Shown here: piece by piece, positions 8,371-15,524 of the stretch
How the letters are laid out: every line of letters begins with the position of its first letter
How positions within the stretch are numbered: the first letter of the stretch is position 1
Origin: Natrialba magadii ATCC 43099
GTDB taxonomy: Archaea; Halobacteriota; Halobacteria; Halobacteriales; Natrialbaceae
Length of the DNA: 64,000 bases
NCBI RefSeq assembly: GCF_000025625.1
Contig: NC_013923.1
Coordinates: 1 to 64,000 of the forward strand
Direction of reading: 5' to 3'
Program-made: the position numbers and the translations under genes
Notes under the pieces: generated by a model
Database searches by the model: none
What the model was told of the DNA's origin: nothing
What the model saw: the letters and a program-made list of their open reading frames with translations, nothing else

Positions 8371-9348
8371 CTATCCGGTCGTTTTTGTATCGATGTCAGT
8401 GTCAGTATCCATGTCAGTATCAGTGTCAGTATCAGTATCCGTGTCAATATCCGCACCTGTGTCTGTCTTACTCCCCGTCTTTGCCTCACTCCCTCTCTCC
8501 ATCCCTCCCCCCTCACCAGGAATCTCCGCATCCTCCATCAGAAGTACACGTCGCTCGGTGTACTCGAGTCCGTTTTTGCGCTGGCGGGTTCGTTTGATTG
8601 CGAGTCGATTCTTCGAGAGATCGAGCAAGGCGTCGATCGTTCTGGAGACGAGTTTCTTCGCGTAGCTCTCGCTGATGCCTGTCTCCTGTCTGCGGATCCA
8701 GTGTTTCATCTCGCTTGCAGTGACGTATTCGCGAACGCCGGCACAGCCGTTCTCCCAGGGATTGTCGCCAACGCCTGGATCAGTCCGTGCTTTCCAGAGC
8801 CGCGCCGCAAGTCGAGATGGTAGGGACGAGACCGTTGCATGGAGCATATCGTCGTCCATGGTTGCAAGTTGCTGAATCGGCAGGAGATCACCGTGTGCGA
8901 GCGCGACGTTACCGCCACGCCCGAGTGGGTCATCGCTCTCGGGGAGTCGGAAGTACCGCCTGCCGTCGTCTTTGCGGATGCGCTCGAGACGGCCATCGGC
9001 GACGTCGACCTCGGTTTCGTCGACGTGTGTTTCGAGTAGATGGGCACCCTTCTCGAGTTCGCGGGCCTGGAGTTCGGTGACGCGCTCTTTGTTCGCGGTG
9101 AGTTTCTTTGCGTAGGCGTCCAGTCGCGCTTCGACCGGGGACTGTGCGTCTTCGAGGTTGTCGATGCGAGTGCGGAGCTGGTCGTTTGTCGTCTGTGCTC
9201 GGTCGAGTGCAGTCTCGAGTTGTTCGAGTCGAGTGTCTCGGTACTCGAGTTCACTTTCGAGGGCGGTCACCCGCTCGCGCAGGGTTTCGAGTTCGGCAGT
9301 CAGTGCTTGCAGTGTGCTCGGGTCGGGGTGCTGGGATTGTGTACTCAT
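8371..9348 (-). CDS. coiled-coil / winged-helix protein with an Asp-Thr repeat tail
   Basis: The 325-residue protein begins MSTQSQHPDPSTLQALTAEL. Residues about 10-80 form a long coiled coil (LRERVTALESELEYRDTRLE). Residues about 190-275 include a probable winged-helix (EYVTASEMKHWIRRQ, then YAKKLVSRTIDALLDL). The last 30 residues alternate Asp and Thr, coded by a simple repeat at 8390-8455. An upstream in-frame extension to 9546 is Pro/Thr-rich and unlikely. The gene follows the TnpB-like gene on the same strand after 287 bases carrying short direct repeats, so the two may form one unit. A DNA-binding or partition/replication accessory role is a guess. Confidence 0.72.
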   Translation of the reverse strand: MSTQSQHPDPSTLQALTAELETLRERVTALESELEYRDTRLEQLETALDRAQTTNDQLRTRIDNLEDAQSPVEARLDAYAKKLTANKERVTELQARELEKGAHLLETHVDETEVDVADGRLERIRKDDGRRYFRLPESDDPLGRGGNVALAHGDLLPIQQLATMDDDMLHATVSSLPSRLAARLWKARTDPGVGDNPWENGCAGVREYVTASEMKHWIRRQETGISESYAKKLVSRTIDALLDLSKNRLAIKRTRQRKNGLEYTERRVLLMEDAEIPGEGGGMERGSEAKTGSKTDTGADIDTDTDTDTDTDMDTDTDIDTKTTG

Positions 9349-9501
9349 GTCTGGTGTGGGGTGGGATGTGTCGTTGGTCGGTGGTGTGTCGTGGGTCGGT
9401 GCTGTGTCGCTGAGACCTGGGTGTGATCGGTCGGTGCGACTGGGGCGGACACCGGTCGGCGAAAAGGGTAGTTGAGTCTGCAGGGGAGTGTTGGTACTGG
9501 C

Positions 9502-9576
9502 GGTGCCACTGCGGTTTGACGGTGCCACTGCAGTTTGGGGTGCCACTGCAGCTTGGCGGTGTCACTGCGGGTTTGG
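9502..9576 (+). repeat. four direct repeats (iteron-like) upstream of the coiled-coil gene
   Basis: GGTGYCACTGC recurs at 9502, 9521, 9539 and 9558 with 18-19 base spacing, each followed by a (A/G)GYTTG-like end. The array lies in the 287-base gap between the TnpB-like gene and the coiled-coil gene, 155-230 bases before the latter's start. Spacing and position suit a binding-site cluster for a DNA-binding protein. Confidence 0.7.
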
Positions 9577-9635
9577 TCGGTGCTGGTCCGGCAGTGGTCG
9601 CGGTGGCGATGGTTATGATGATTTTGTGGTTTCGA

Positions 9636-10388
9636 TCACCCATCGCGCTCGTGTCGGCCACCGTCAGCCAGCATCGCGTGTCGCCCATCGGGTGTAGCGT
9701 GTCGGTCGGCCGGCCCAGTGTGCCGTTCGTCCGGCCCGGTGTGTCGTTGGTCCGGTGCAGCCGAACGCGTCGGGCGGTAGGCACAGCGCTGACCGGGGTA
9801 GTACCGCTGGGCGAGGACCTTCGCAGCGTTGCAATCGGCGTAGACGCCGCCGACGTAACAGTCCGGGTTCGGACAGCAGACTGTCTGGCTTCGCACCCGC
9901 TCGCCGATGACGCCGCAGGCGTGACACTCCAGCGAGGAGTACGGCTCTGGGACCGCCGCGACCTCGAGTCGGTACTCGGCGGCCACGGTGCGGAGCCGGC
10001 GGTGGGCCGCCGGGAGTAGCCACGCAGTCCCGCGGTGTGCGTTGGGGTCGGTCAGCCACGCCCAGAGGTCGGGTTCGTGGTTGCTATCCTCGGTGACCAG
10101 GACGGGGTCGTCGTAGGCGGTTGCGTACTCGCAAATCGTCCGTGCGGCGTCGTCGATCTCGGCGCGGATCGCGGCGTGGTGCTGTGTGACTGCCGAGCGG
10201 ATGGTGTCTCGATCGGTGTCGCTGGCAAGGTGGGCGGCGGTCTGTGCGCGGAGCTCGTCGAGGTGGGCACAGACAGCGTCGCCGCTGATCACGTACGCGC
10301 CGGTCCAATCTGGCATCGTCACCGGACAGGCGGTGTAGAGGTTGTGTTCGCCGATATCGACGCCGATCGCGGTGGGCTCACTACGCAT
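9636..10388 (-). CDS. miniature TnpB/IS605-OrfB-like RuvC nuclease
   Basis: The 250-residue protein is much shorter than ordinary TnpB (about 370-430) because it starts directly at the RuvC-I motif IGVDIGEHNLYTA (Asp 11). The other two acidic residues are in place: Glu 100 in VLVTEDSNHEPD and Asp 185 in VYADCNAAK. The zinc ribbon has CHAC at 155-158 and a second Cys pair around 172 and 177. The N-terminal nucleic-acid-binding part (WED/REC) is absent. The C-terminus has a RHTGP/RHATP repeat of about 45 residues. The start ATG overlaps the stop of the preceding small gene by eight bases. It could be a domesticated remnant of a transposon or a working small nuclease; no tnpA is nearby. Confidence 0.8.
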   Translation of the reverse strand: MRSEPTAIGVDIGEHNLYTACPVTMPDWTGAYVISGDAVCAHLDELRAQTAAHLASDTDRDTIRSAVTQHHAAIRAEIDDAARTICEYATAYDDPVLVTEDSNHEPDLWAWLTDPNAHRGTAWLLPAAHRRLRTVAAEYRLEVAAVPEPYSSLECHACGVIGERVRSQTVCCPNPDCYVGGVYADCNAAKVLAQRYYPGQRCAYRPTRSAAPDQRHTGPDERHTGPADRHATPDGRHAMLADGGRHERDG

Positions 10389-10608
10389 CGCGACCACCGT
10401 CCGTCGGCTCGAAGAGGGTTGCGTCGTCGCCCGCGACGTGGATCGCGTCGTAGTGGGTGGCTGGGTCGCGGGTGGGTGTTGCTGCGGGGAACTCTACTGA
10501 TCGGCGGGTAGCGGGTGCGTCTGCGCTGTTCTCGTGGCCTGTCTGCTGGCCAGCTATACCATCGTCTAGTGGGCAATGTTCATTGCCCCTCGAGCGTTCA
10601 TTTCGCAT
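10381..10608 (-). CDS. small unknown protein translationally coupled to the TnpB-like gene
   Basis: The 75-residue product is acidic and lacks a recognisable family; its end (DATLFEPTDGGRDA) overlaps the start of the TnpB-like gene by eight bases, typical of coupled genes. The 18-base perfect palindrome at 10571-10588 falls inside its first codons, so a later start is possible. It could be a separated N-terminal fragment of the neighbouring nuclease or an unrelated partner. Confidence 0.5.
   Translation of the reverse strand: MRNERSRGNEHCPLDDGIAGQQTGHENSADAPATRRSVEFPAATPTRDPATHYDAIHVAGDDATLFEPTDGGRDA
10571..10588. promoter_or_regulatory. perfect 18-base palindrome, candidate operator
   Basis: GGGCAATGTTCATTGCCC is perfectly self-complementary and lies at the 5' end of the small-gene/TnpB-like unit. 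Size and symmetry fit a dimeric winged-helix repressor, possibly the product of the gene at 10807 (inference). Confidence 0.5.
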
Positions 10609-10725
10609 GGTCGGAACCTCGTGCAGAGGATGACCCGACCCCGGCGTGTCTCCAGCACGCTGGACCTTTGTGGCCCAGAAAGGTCAGGTCAACAATCACT
10701 TATCTTCGACTGCTAATATATCTTA

Positions 10726-10740
10726 CTGACGAGTCGTCAG
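10726..10740. promoter_or_regulatory. 15-base palindrome beside a TATA box, candidate operator
   Basis: CTGACGAGTCGTCAG is a perfect 7+1+7 inverted repeat directly after the TATA-like TAATATATCTTA at 10714-10725. It lies between the TnpB-like unit and the divergent winged-helix gene, so it could control either. Confidence 0.55.
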
Positions 10741-10791
10741 TGACTGGTTGCTTTATACAACTGGGTGAAGGCTAGTAGTCAGAACACACCA

Positions 10792-10804
10792 ACAACCAGT
10801 GGTT
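10792..10804. promoter_or_regulatory. 13-base inverted repeat just before the winged-helix gene
   Basis: CAACCAGTGGTTG is a perfect 6+1+6 inverted repeat ending two bases before the ATG at 10807, with TTTATAC about 50 bases before the ATG. Autoregulation by the encoded protein is plausible. Confidence 0.5.
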
Positions 10805-10806
10805 GT

Positions 10807-11103
10807 ATGTCTATTGCTTCCAATTTCTTGAATGAGATGCGCCAGGAAGCAGAGTGGATGGTTCCGTCGGACAACAAAATTCTCGAACTCATCCGTGAGT
10901 ATGGGAACTTGACTCCCACAGCAATCGAAGATCTCGGTGGCCCAAGTGCTGGTCATGCTCGAAACCGGTGTCCCGTGCTTGCCAAGTATGGACTACTCGA
11001 GCGAATCTCTCGTGGTCTCTACGGAATTACTGCGGAGGGGGAAGCCTACCTCAACGAAGAACTCGACGCAAGTGAACTCGAGTCGGTTGAAGAATCTGAG
11101 TAG
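10807..11103 (+). CDS. winged-helix repressor of the phage PhiH1-repressor type
   Basis: The 98-residue protein starts MSIASNFLNEMRQEAEWMVP and has the pattern KILELIREYGNLTPTAIE (helix-turn-helix), ARNRCPVLAKYGLLERISRGLYGITAEGEAYL (recognition helix and wing), then an acidic tail. This matches the family of haloarchaeal PhiH1 repressor-like proteins common on plasmids, proviruses and near mobile genes. Palindromes at 10726 and 10792 flank its promoter. The start was chosen because residues before it (from 10765) show no family match. It is divergent from the TnpB-like unit. Confidence 0.85.
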   Translation: MSIASNFLNEMRQEAEWMVPSDNKILELIREYGNLTPTAIEDLGGPSAGHARNRCPVLAKYGLLERISRGLYGITAEGEAYLNEELDASELESVEESE

Positions 11104-11386
11104 AATCTCTTTTCAGAACGTAGCTACCGGCTGGTGAACACAGCCTCTATTTTTCCAGCCTTTAACACAACAATATAATGCACAGTTAGTGCAAAAGGTG
11201 GGCTGAAGGGTTGTTCTGAGGACCTTGCGCACTGGTTTCAGTTATGCACACGATTAGCCCGCGTTCGTGTGCATATTCAGGAAACCGATTTTGTCGACAT
11301 GCAACCTCTGGGGGAAGATAGCGGTAGAAAGTAGATAGAGTATTCGCACCCACTGGGTTTTTATTGAAAGAGTAGAAGTTGTACAC

Positions 11387-12028
11387 ATGAAGGATCATAT
11401 AGCGCCAGAAGTGAATAAAGACGGGTTTCACTGTCCTCACTGTGGGATATATGCTTTACAACTTTGGGACAATCTCTCTACACAGAAAGGGTCGGGAGGT
11501 GCTGGACGAACACGCATACTAGATGGAAAAATTGGATATTGTACCCAATGTAAGGATTATACTCTCTGGGTGGGTGAGCAAATGGTATACCCCTCTGCAT
11601 CTTCGGCACCAAAACCAAGTGAAGATATGCCGGAAGACGTCAAACAGGATTTCAATGAAGCAAGACAGATTGTCGATGATTCTCCCAAGGCAGCAGCAGC
11701 CCTTCTTCGACTTGCTATGGAGAAATTGACACAGGATCTCACTGGCAAAGAGGGTCAAAGTTTATATCAAAATATTGGCGACTTGGTTGATGATGGACAG
11801 ATTGATGAACGTGTCCAGCAGGCATTGGATTCGGTGCGTGTAACAGGAAACGACTACGTCCATGCAGGAGAGATCTATAATCCAGATGATCGGGAGGTAG
11901 CTCTTCGATTATTTGAACTCGTGAATATCATTGTCGAGCTTACAATAACTCGGGAAAAGCTGATTGAAGAAGCTTATTCAGATATACCAGAAAATAAGAA
12001 AAAGGGTATTGAACAACGAGATAATTAG
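11387..12028 (+). CDS. DUF4145-domain protein with an N-terminal zinc ribbon
   Basis: The 213-residue protein begins MKDHIAPEVNKDGFHCPHCGIYALQLW. CPHC at about 16-19 and CTQC at about 52-55 form a zinc ribbon, then residues about 85-190 carry the helical DUF4145 pattern (AARQIVDDSPKAAAALLRLAME, then GNDYVHAGE). DUF4145 occurs alone or in restriction/defence-type proteins; its biochemical role is unclear. The gene is markedly A/T-richer than the rest of the window and uses AT-ending codons and Lys more than its neighbours, so it was probably acquired. Confidence 0.85.
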   Translation: MKDHIAPEVNKDGFHCPHCGIYALQLWDNLSTQKGSGGAGRTRILDGKIGYCTQCKDYTLWVGEQMVYPSASSAPKPSEDMPEDVKQDFNEARQIVDDSPKAAAALLRLAMEKLTQDLTGKEGQSLYQNIGDLVDDGQIDERVQQALDSVRVTGNDYVHAGEIYNPDDREVALRLFELVNIIVELTITREKLIEEAYSDIPENKKKGIEQRDN

Positions 12029-12538
12029 CCGGTTCAGACACTATTGTAATCGCAATCGGCCAAACCAAGCGTTAGACGGCCGAATTTCTGCCGAGGAACT
12101 GCTCAACTAGACAGTACCGTTTCTACAGGCTTTCCAGTAATGATTAACCTCTGTTTCATGTGCTTCAACTGGAGATCCGCTGTGCGGAGGTGGGCGGGGG
12201 CGCTGTAATTTTTTGGCTCTGTCCCCTTGGGGACAGTGCGGAGGCGGAACGGTTGGTTTAGAACTTTGTCCATAGCTACAGTCTCCGTCCTAACAGTGCA
12301 TTCCTTTTCTCAACTCGAGTACCCGGAGCACCTCTAGAAGAGCGAGCCCATGCCGAGTCGCAATTATGCCTGCCAGATCGCGTGCGTGCTCCTCTCAATC
12401 TTCGCTATCACAAGCCTTCTCAAGACTATGGGCAGATTCGAACAGCGCATATGCGATCAAAAGGTCATATTCAGGCTGACTTGACTACTCAAAAATAGGA
12501 CTGAGGGTTATTTGCACTATCCCATGGTTGGTGGTAAC
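12029..12538. other. low-GC intergenic region
   Basis: No supported gene in about 510 bases. An 18-base perfect palindrome is at 12219-12236. The composition resembles the DUF4145 gene before it, so it probably belongs to the same acquired segment. A TATA-like TTATTTG at about 12508 precedes the next gene. Confidence 0.5.
12219..12236. terminator. perfect 18-base palindrome
   Basis: CTGTCCCCTTGGGGACAG is perfectly self-complementary. A T-rich run lies before rather than after it on the plus strand, so on the minus strand it could act as a terminator; otherwise it may be a protein-binding site. Confidence 0.4.
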
Positions 12539-13024
12539 ATGCCACTTGGAACAAAACCACGACGGGCAATTCTAGCGGCTCTAGGTAGTGTTGCGGCAGG
12601 CACTACAGTGGCGCAGGCGCATGAGCACCACGAGGAATTTGATCGTCCACGAACTATAGAAGAGAACGGTATTGAATTTACGAAATGGGACTGCTCGCGA
12701 GTTATTATTGAAGACCACACCGGGCGAGCAGACTTCGTCAATATTCTTGTAGCCTATTTCGGTCTGGAAATGCTATCTGAACCTGATGACGAACCCCAGC
12801 GCCTCGCTTATGACCTTTCGACTGGCCATGTCTTGCCAGAACTCGATGGAAGGCTAGATATTAATGTTAATGACTACACAGACGAGGTTCAGCCCGAATA
12901 TGGGTCAATAGTGATCAGTACTGTAGGTGTATACAACACAGACCGTGATGAGCAAATGGCTCTGATTTCGTGGCCTATCGACGAATGGGAATGCGATTAT
13001 GTAATGCAACACGAAGTTGAATAG
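12539..13024 (+). CDS. exported protein with a twin-Arg-like signal, function unknown
   Basis: From the ATG at 12539 the protein has 161 residues. Residues 1-25 (MPLGTKPRRAILAALGSVAA, then GTTVAQAH) look like a Tat-type signal peptide with cleavage after AQA. The mature part is acidic, with a VIIEDHTGRADFVNILVAYFGLE segment and no cysteine pair or catalytic motif I recognise. A TATA-like element about 30 bases upstream supports this start over the ATG at 12512. It stands alone between the low-GC region and a convergent UspA gene. Confidence 0.7.
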   Translation: MPLGTKPRRAILAALGSVAAGTTVAQAHEHHEEFDRPRTIEENGIEFTKWDCSRVIIEDHTGRADFVNILVAYFGLEMLSEPDDEPQRLAYDLSTGHVLPELDGRLDINVNDYTDEVQPEYGSIVISTVGVYNTDRDEQMALISWPIDEWECDYVMQHEVE

Positions 13025-13069
13025 GACAGGTGGTACCTTGTTTGGAGACGAGTCCCCAGAGTAAGCAAT

Positions 13070-13510
13070 TCAGTTCCCGACCCCTGAAACCACCGTCACC
13101 GGCCGGTCACTATCCAGAAGCACCGCCTGCGTCACACTCCCGAAAATCACCTTCCCGACCGGCGACTGCTTGCGCGATCCGAGCACTAACTCGTCAGCCC
13201 CCACCTGCTCCGCCACGTCCAGAATCGCCGGCGGCGGATTCCCAGTCGCGCTATGGACCCGCGTGTCGACGCCTGCATCGCGAAGTGACTCGAGTGCCGT
13301 CGAAACCGTGTCCGGCAACTGGTCGACGTCCTCGTAGTCGAATTTAATCTCGCCGATCTGGATCTCGCTGTCGGCGAACTCGAGTTCCTTGCGGACGTAG
13401 AGTACGTGTACGGCGATTTCGTCTGGAACGCCGGGGCGGGATAGTATGGCGTCGAGTTGGGCCTGGACTCGCGCTTCGGTTTCGTCGACGGGGAGCAAGA
13501 GGGTGTACAT
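13070..13510 (-). CDS. UspA-type universal stress protein
   Basis: The 146-residue protein starts MYTLLLPVDETEARVQAQ and ends with the Usp nucleotide-binding pattern GSRKQSPVGKVIFGSVTQAVLLDSDRPVTVV. One Usp domain fills the protein. An in-frame upstream start at 13540 adds ten residues without family support. It is the last gene of a minus-strand group with the flavin disulfide reductase 73 bases upstream. Confidence 0.92.
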   Translation of the reverse strand: MYTLLLPVDETEARVQAQLDAILSRPGVPDEIAVHVLYVRKELEFADSEIQIGEIKFDYEDVDQLPDTVSTALESLRDAGVDTRVHSATGNPPPAILDVAEQVGADELVLGSRKQSPVGKVIFGSVTQAVLLDSDRPVTVVSGVGN

Positions 13511-13583
13511 ACTGTTGCTGATGGACGCCTGGCATATCAATTTCCGTGCTCGGTGCTAGTTTGGCGAGTATTGTATCGCGTTG

Positions 13584-15194
13584 TTAGTGGCTGTGGTTGT
13601 GGTCATGGTCGTGGTTGCGTTCCTCGTCGTGCCCATGCCCGTGATCGTGGCCGTGTCCATGCTGGCGTTGGTGACCCTCCCCATCAGGCCCTCGCCGAAC
13701 AAACTGCCCGGAAAACGCGCGATCGACGACCTCCGACAGCGCGGGGTGGACGTGCACTGACTCTCGAATGTCCCAGACTGTTCCGGTGCCTGCTGTCATC
13801 GCGACCACGACCTCCTCGATGAGCGTCGGCGCATCGGGGCCGACGATGTGACAGCCGAGAATCTCGCCGCTCGGCTCGATGAGGACTTTGACGACCCCCT
13901 CGGCGTGCATCGCCTGTCCGCGCGCCGTGTCCTCGTACTGGTACGTCGCTGTTGCATACGGCCGTTCTGCCTCGCGTACGTCCTGTTCTCGCAACCCGAC
14001 GCCGGCAACTTCCGGGGAACTGAACACCGCAAACGGCATCGCCGTGTAGTCGATCGGCTCCAACTCGTCTCCGAACAGATTTCGTGCGACGGTTCGCGCC
14101 TCGTGGTTCGCGTTGTGTTTCAGCAGGTACTCGCCGACGATATCCCCGAGCGCCCAGATCCCGTCTGCCGTCGTCCGGAGGTACTCGTCGGTTGCGACGA
14201 ACCCTCGCTCATCGGTTTCGACACCTGTCGCGTCCAGATTCAGCGTATCCGTGTTTGGCTGGCGTCCCGCTGCGACGAGAAGCGTGTCACCGCTCACCGT
14301 GAGCGACTCCCGCTCGTCAGGATTGCCCCACGCGGGCGGGTACGGTCGCGCGTTGACAGTTATCTCATCCCCGGACTGCCCCTCTCCGGACTGCGAGACA
14401 CCGACCGCCTCGTAGCCCGTATACACGTCGAACCGATCGGCGTACCGGTCGGTGAACGACGCGCCAACCTCCTCGTCTGCCTGGGGGAGCAACTGCGGCC
14501 GTCGGCCGATGATCGAGACGTCGCTCCCGAACGTCCCGAAGAAGTGTGCCAGTTCGGCCGCGATGTAGCCACCACCCACGATGACCAGGTCGTCCGGCGG
14601 CGTCTCGAGTTGCAACGCTTCTGTGCTGGTCAGATAGTCCACGTCGTCGATTCCCTCGAGAGACGGAATCGCTGGCCGCGTCCCCGCTGCGATAAGGACG
14701 GTTTCCCCGCGAACTCGCGCCCCACTGTCGGGGCCGCTGACGAGTTCCACCGTTCGGTCGTCGACGAAGCGCCCCTCGCCCTCGAGAAGGGTGTGCTGAC
14801 TCGAGGATCGAATCCCGTGCTCGATCGAGTCGGCGCTCCCCGAAACGTCGTCGTTCACGTCGCGAACGATTTCGGCGAACTCGACGTCGGTGACGGCTGC
14901 ATGGATGCCGAATTCGTCGGCACGCTCGATGGTGGTCATCACGTCGGCGTGATACAGGAGCTTCTTCGAAGGAATGCAGCCCCGATTGAGGCAGGTGCCA
15001 CCGAGCGGTCCCTTTTCGACGACGGCAACCGAGTGGCCGCGATTTGCTGCGACGCTCGCGACGTCGAGACCGGATCCGGAGCCGATGACGAGAAAGTCGA
15101 CCGTCTGTGGTTCTGATTCTGCCGACGACGCTGCCTCCGACCTCGACGTTGACTCTGCTTCCGATTCAGTTTCGGCTCCGGTATCCGTTCGCAT
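13584..15194 (-). CDS. dihydrolipoyl dehydrogenase / mercuric reductase-type flavoprotein with a His-rich tail
   Basis: The 536-residue protein is a class I pyridine nucleotide-disulfide oxidoreductase. An FAD-binding GSGSG is at 38-42, the redox-active pair C68/C73 in GGTCLNRGCIPSK, an NAD(P)-binding VIVGGGYIAAELAHFFG in the middle, a second FAD motif (ADGIWALGDI) and the C-terminal dimerisation domain with the catalytic HVHPALSEV. Two additions are unusual: an acidic Ser/Glu N-terminus of about 30 residues and a C-terminal tail of about 30 residues rich in His, Asp and Gly (HGHGHDHGHGHD), a likely metal-binding sequence. No E2/E1 genes are near, so a mycothione-, mercuric- or persulfide-reductase-like role fits better than a 2-oxoacid dehydrogenase part. 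The ATG at 15194 gives the best start; 15254 is possible. Confidence 0.88.
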   Translation of the reverse strand: MRTDTGAETESEAESTSRSEAASSAESEPQTVDFLVIGSGSGLDVASVAANRGHSVAVVEKGPLGGTCLNRGCIPSKKLLYHADVMTTIERADEFGIHAAVTDVEFAEIVRDVNDDVSGSADSIEHGIRSSSQHTLLEGEGRFVDDRTVELVSGPDSGARVRGETVLIAAGTRPAIPSLEGIDDVDYLTSTEALQLETPPDDLVIVGGGYIAAELAHFFGTFGSDVSIIGRRPQLLPQADEEVGASFTDRYADRFDVYTGYEAVGVSQSGEGQSGDEITVNARPYPPAWGNPDERESLTVSGDTLLVAAGRQPNTDTLNLDATGVETDERGFVATDEYLRTTADGIWALGDIVGEYLLKHNANHEARTVARNLFGDELEPIDYTAMPFAVFSSPEVAGVGLREQDVREAERPYATATYQYEDTARGQAMHAEGVVKVLIEPSGEILGCHIVGPDAPTLIEEVVVAMTAGTGTVWDIRESVHVHPALSEVVDRAFSGQFVRRGPDGEGHQRQHGHGHDHGHGHDEERNHDHDHNHSH

Positions 15195-15524
15195 ACGACC
15201 TGGACACCGCCCAGTCAAATCAAACTCACAGGGTCTGTTGAGACCCTCGGTCACTGATACGAAGCGCGTGCTGAATATAGAGGATAGATTTATCGCCAGT
15301 CTCCGTGCGAGCGAAGCGAGCGCGGTTCCCGGACGGCGAGGCCGAGGGCCGAGCCGTCCGCCTTTTTCAGCGAACTTTTTGCGCCCTGTATGCAGTACGA
15401 ACTCGCAAACGTGTCACCGTAGGGGAGTTCAGCAGGACCCACTCACAGGCACTCGAGTACCTGGCTGTCGAACTGCCGTGGTGCAAGATGCTGGGGTGCC
15501 GGGATACCTCGAGACGAGTCCCGA
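15195..15524. other. intergenic region with a GCGAGCGAAG-type dispersed motif
   Basis: No gene. At 15305-15385 is a GC-rich segment with repeated CGAGCGAAGCGAGC words, an imperfect hairpin (GGACGGC ... GCCGTCC) and T-tracts (CCTTTTTC, CTTTTTGC). Sequences of this kind are scattered in haloarchaeal genomes in my memory; they resemble terminators or processed RNA elements. Confidence 0.45.
15343..15396 (+). terminator. GC hairpin followed by T-tracts
   Basis: GGACGGC pairs with GCCGTCC across about 13 bases, then CTTTTTC and CTTTTTGC follow. It lies between two minus-strand genes but the T-tracts follow on the plus strand, so its role is uncertain. Confidence 0.4.

Noticed and set aside
10610-10700. 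A structured RNA or attachment site before the winged-helix gene
   Set aside because: Some GC-rich complementary words occur, but I could not pair them into a convincing structure or find a second copy.
13848-15116. A 422-residue plus-strand frame opposite the flavin disulfide reductase
   Set aside because: Antisense shadow; the minus-strand gene has all family motifs, this frame has none.
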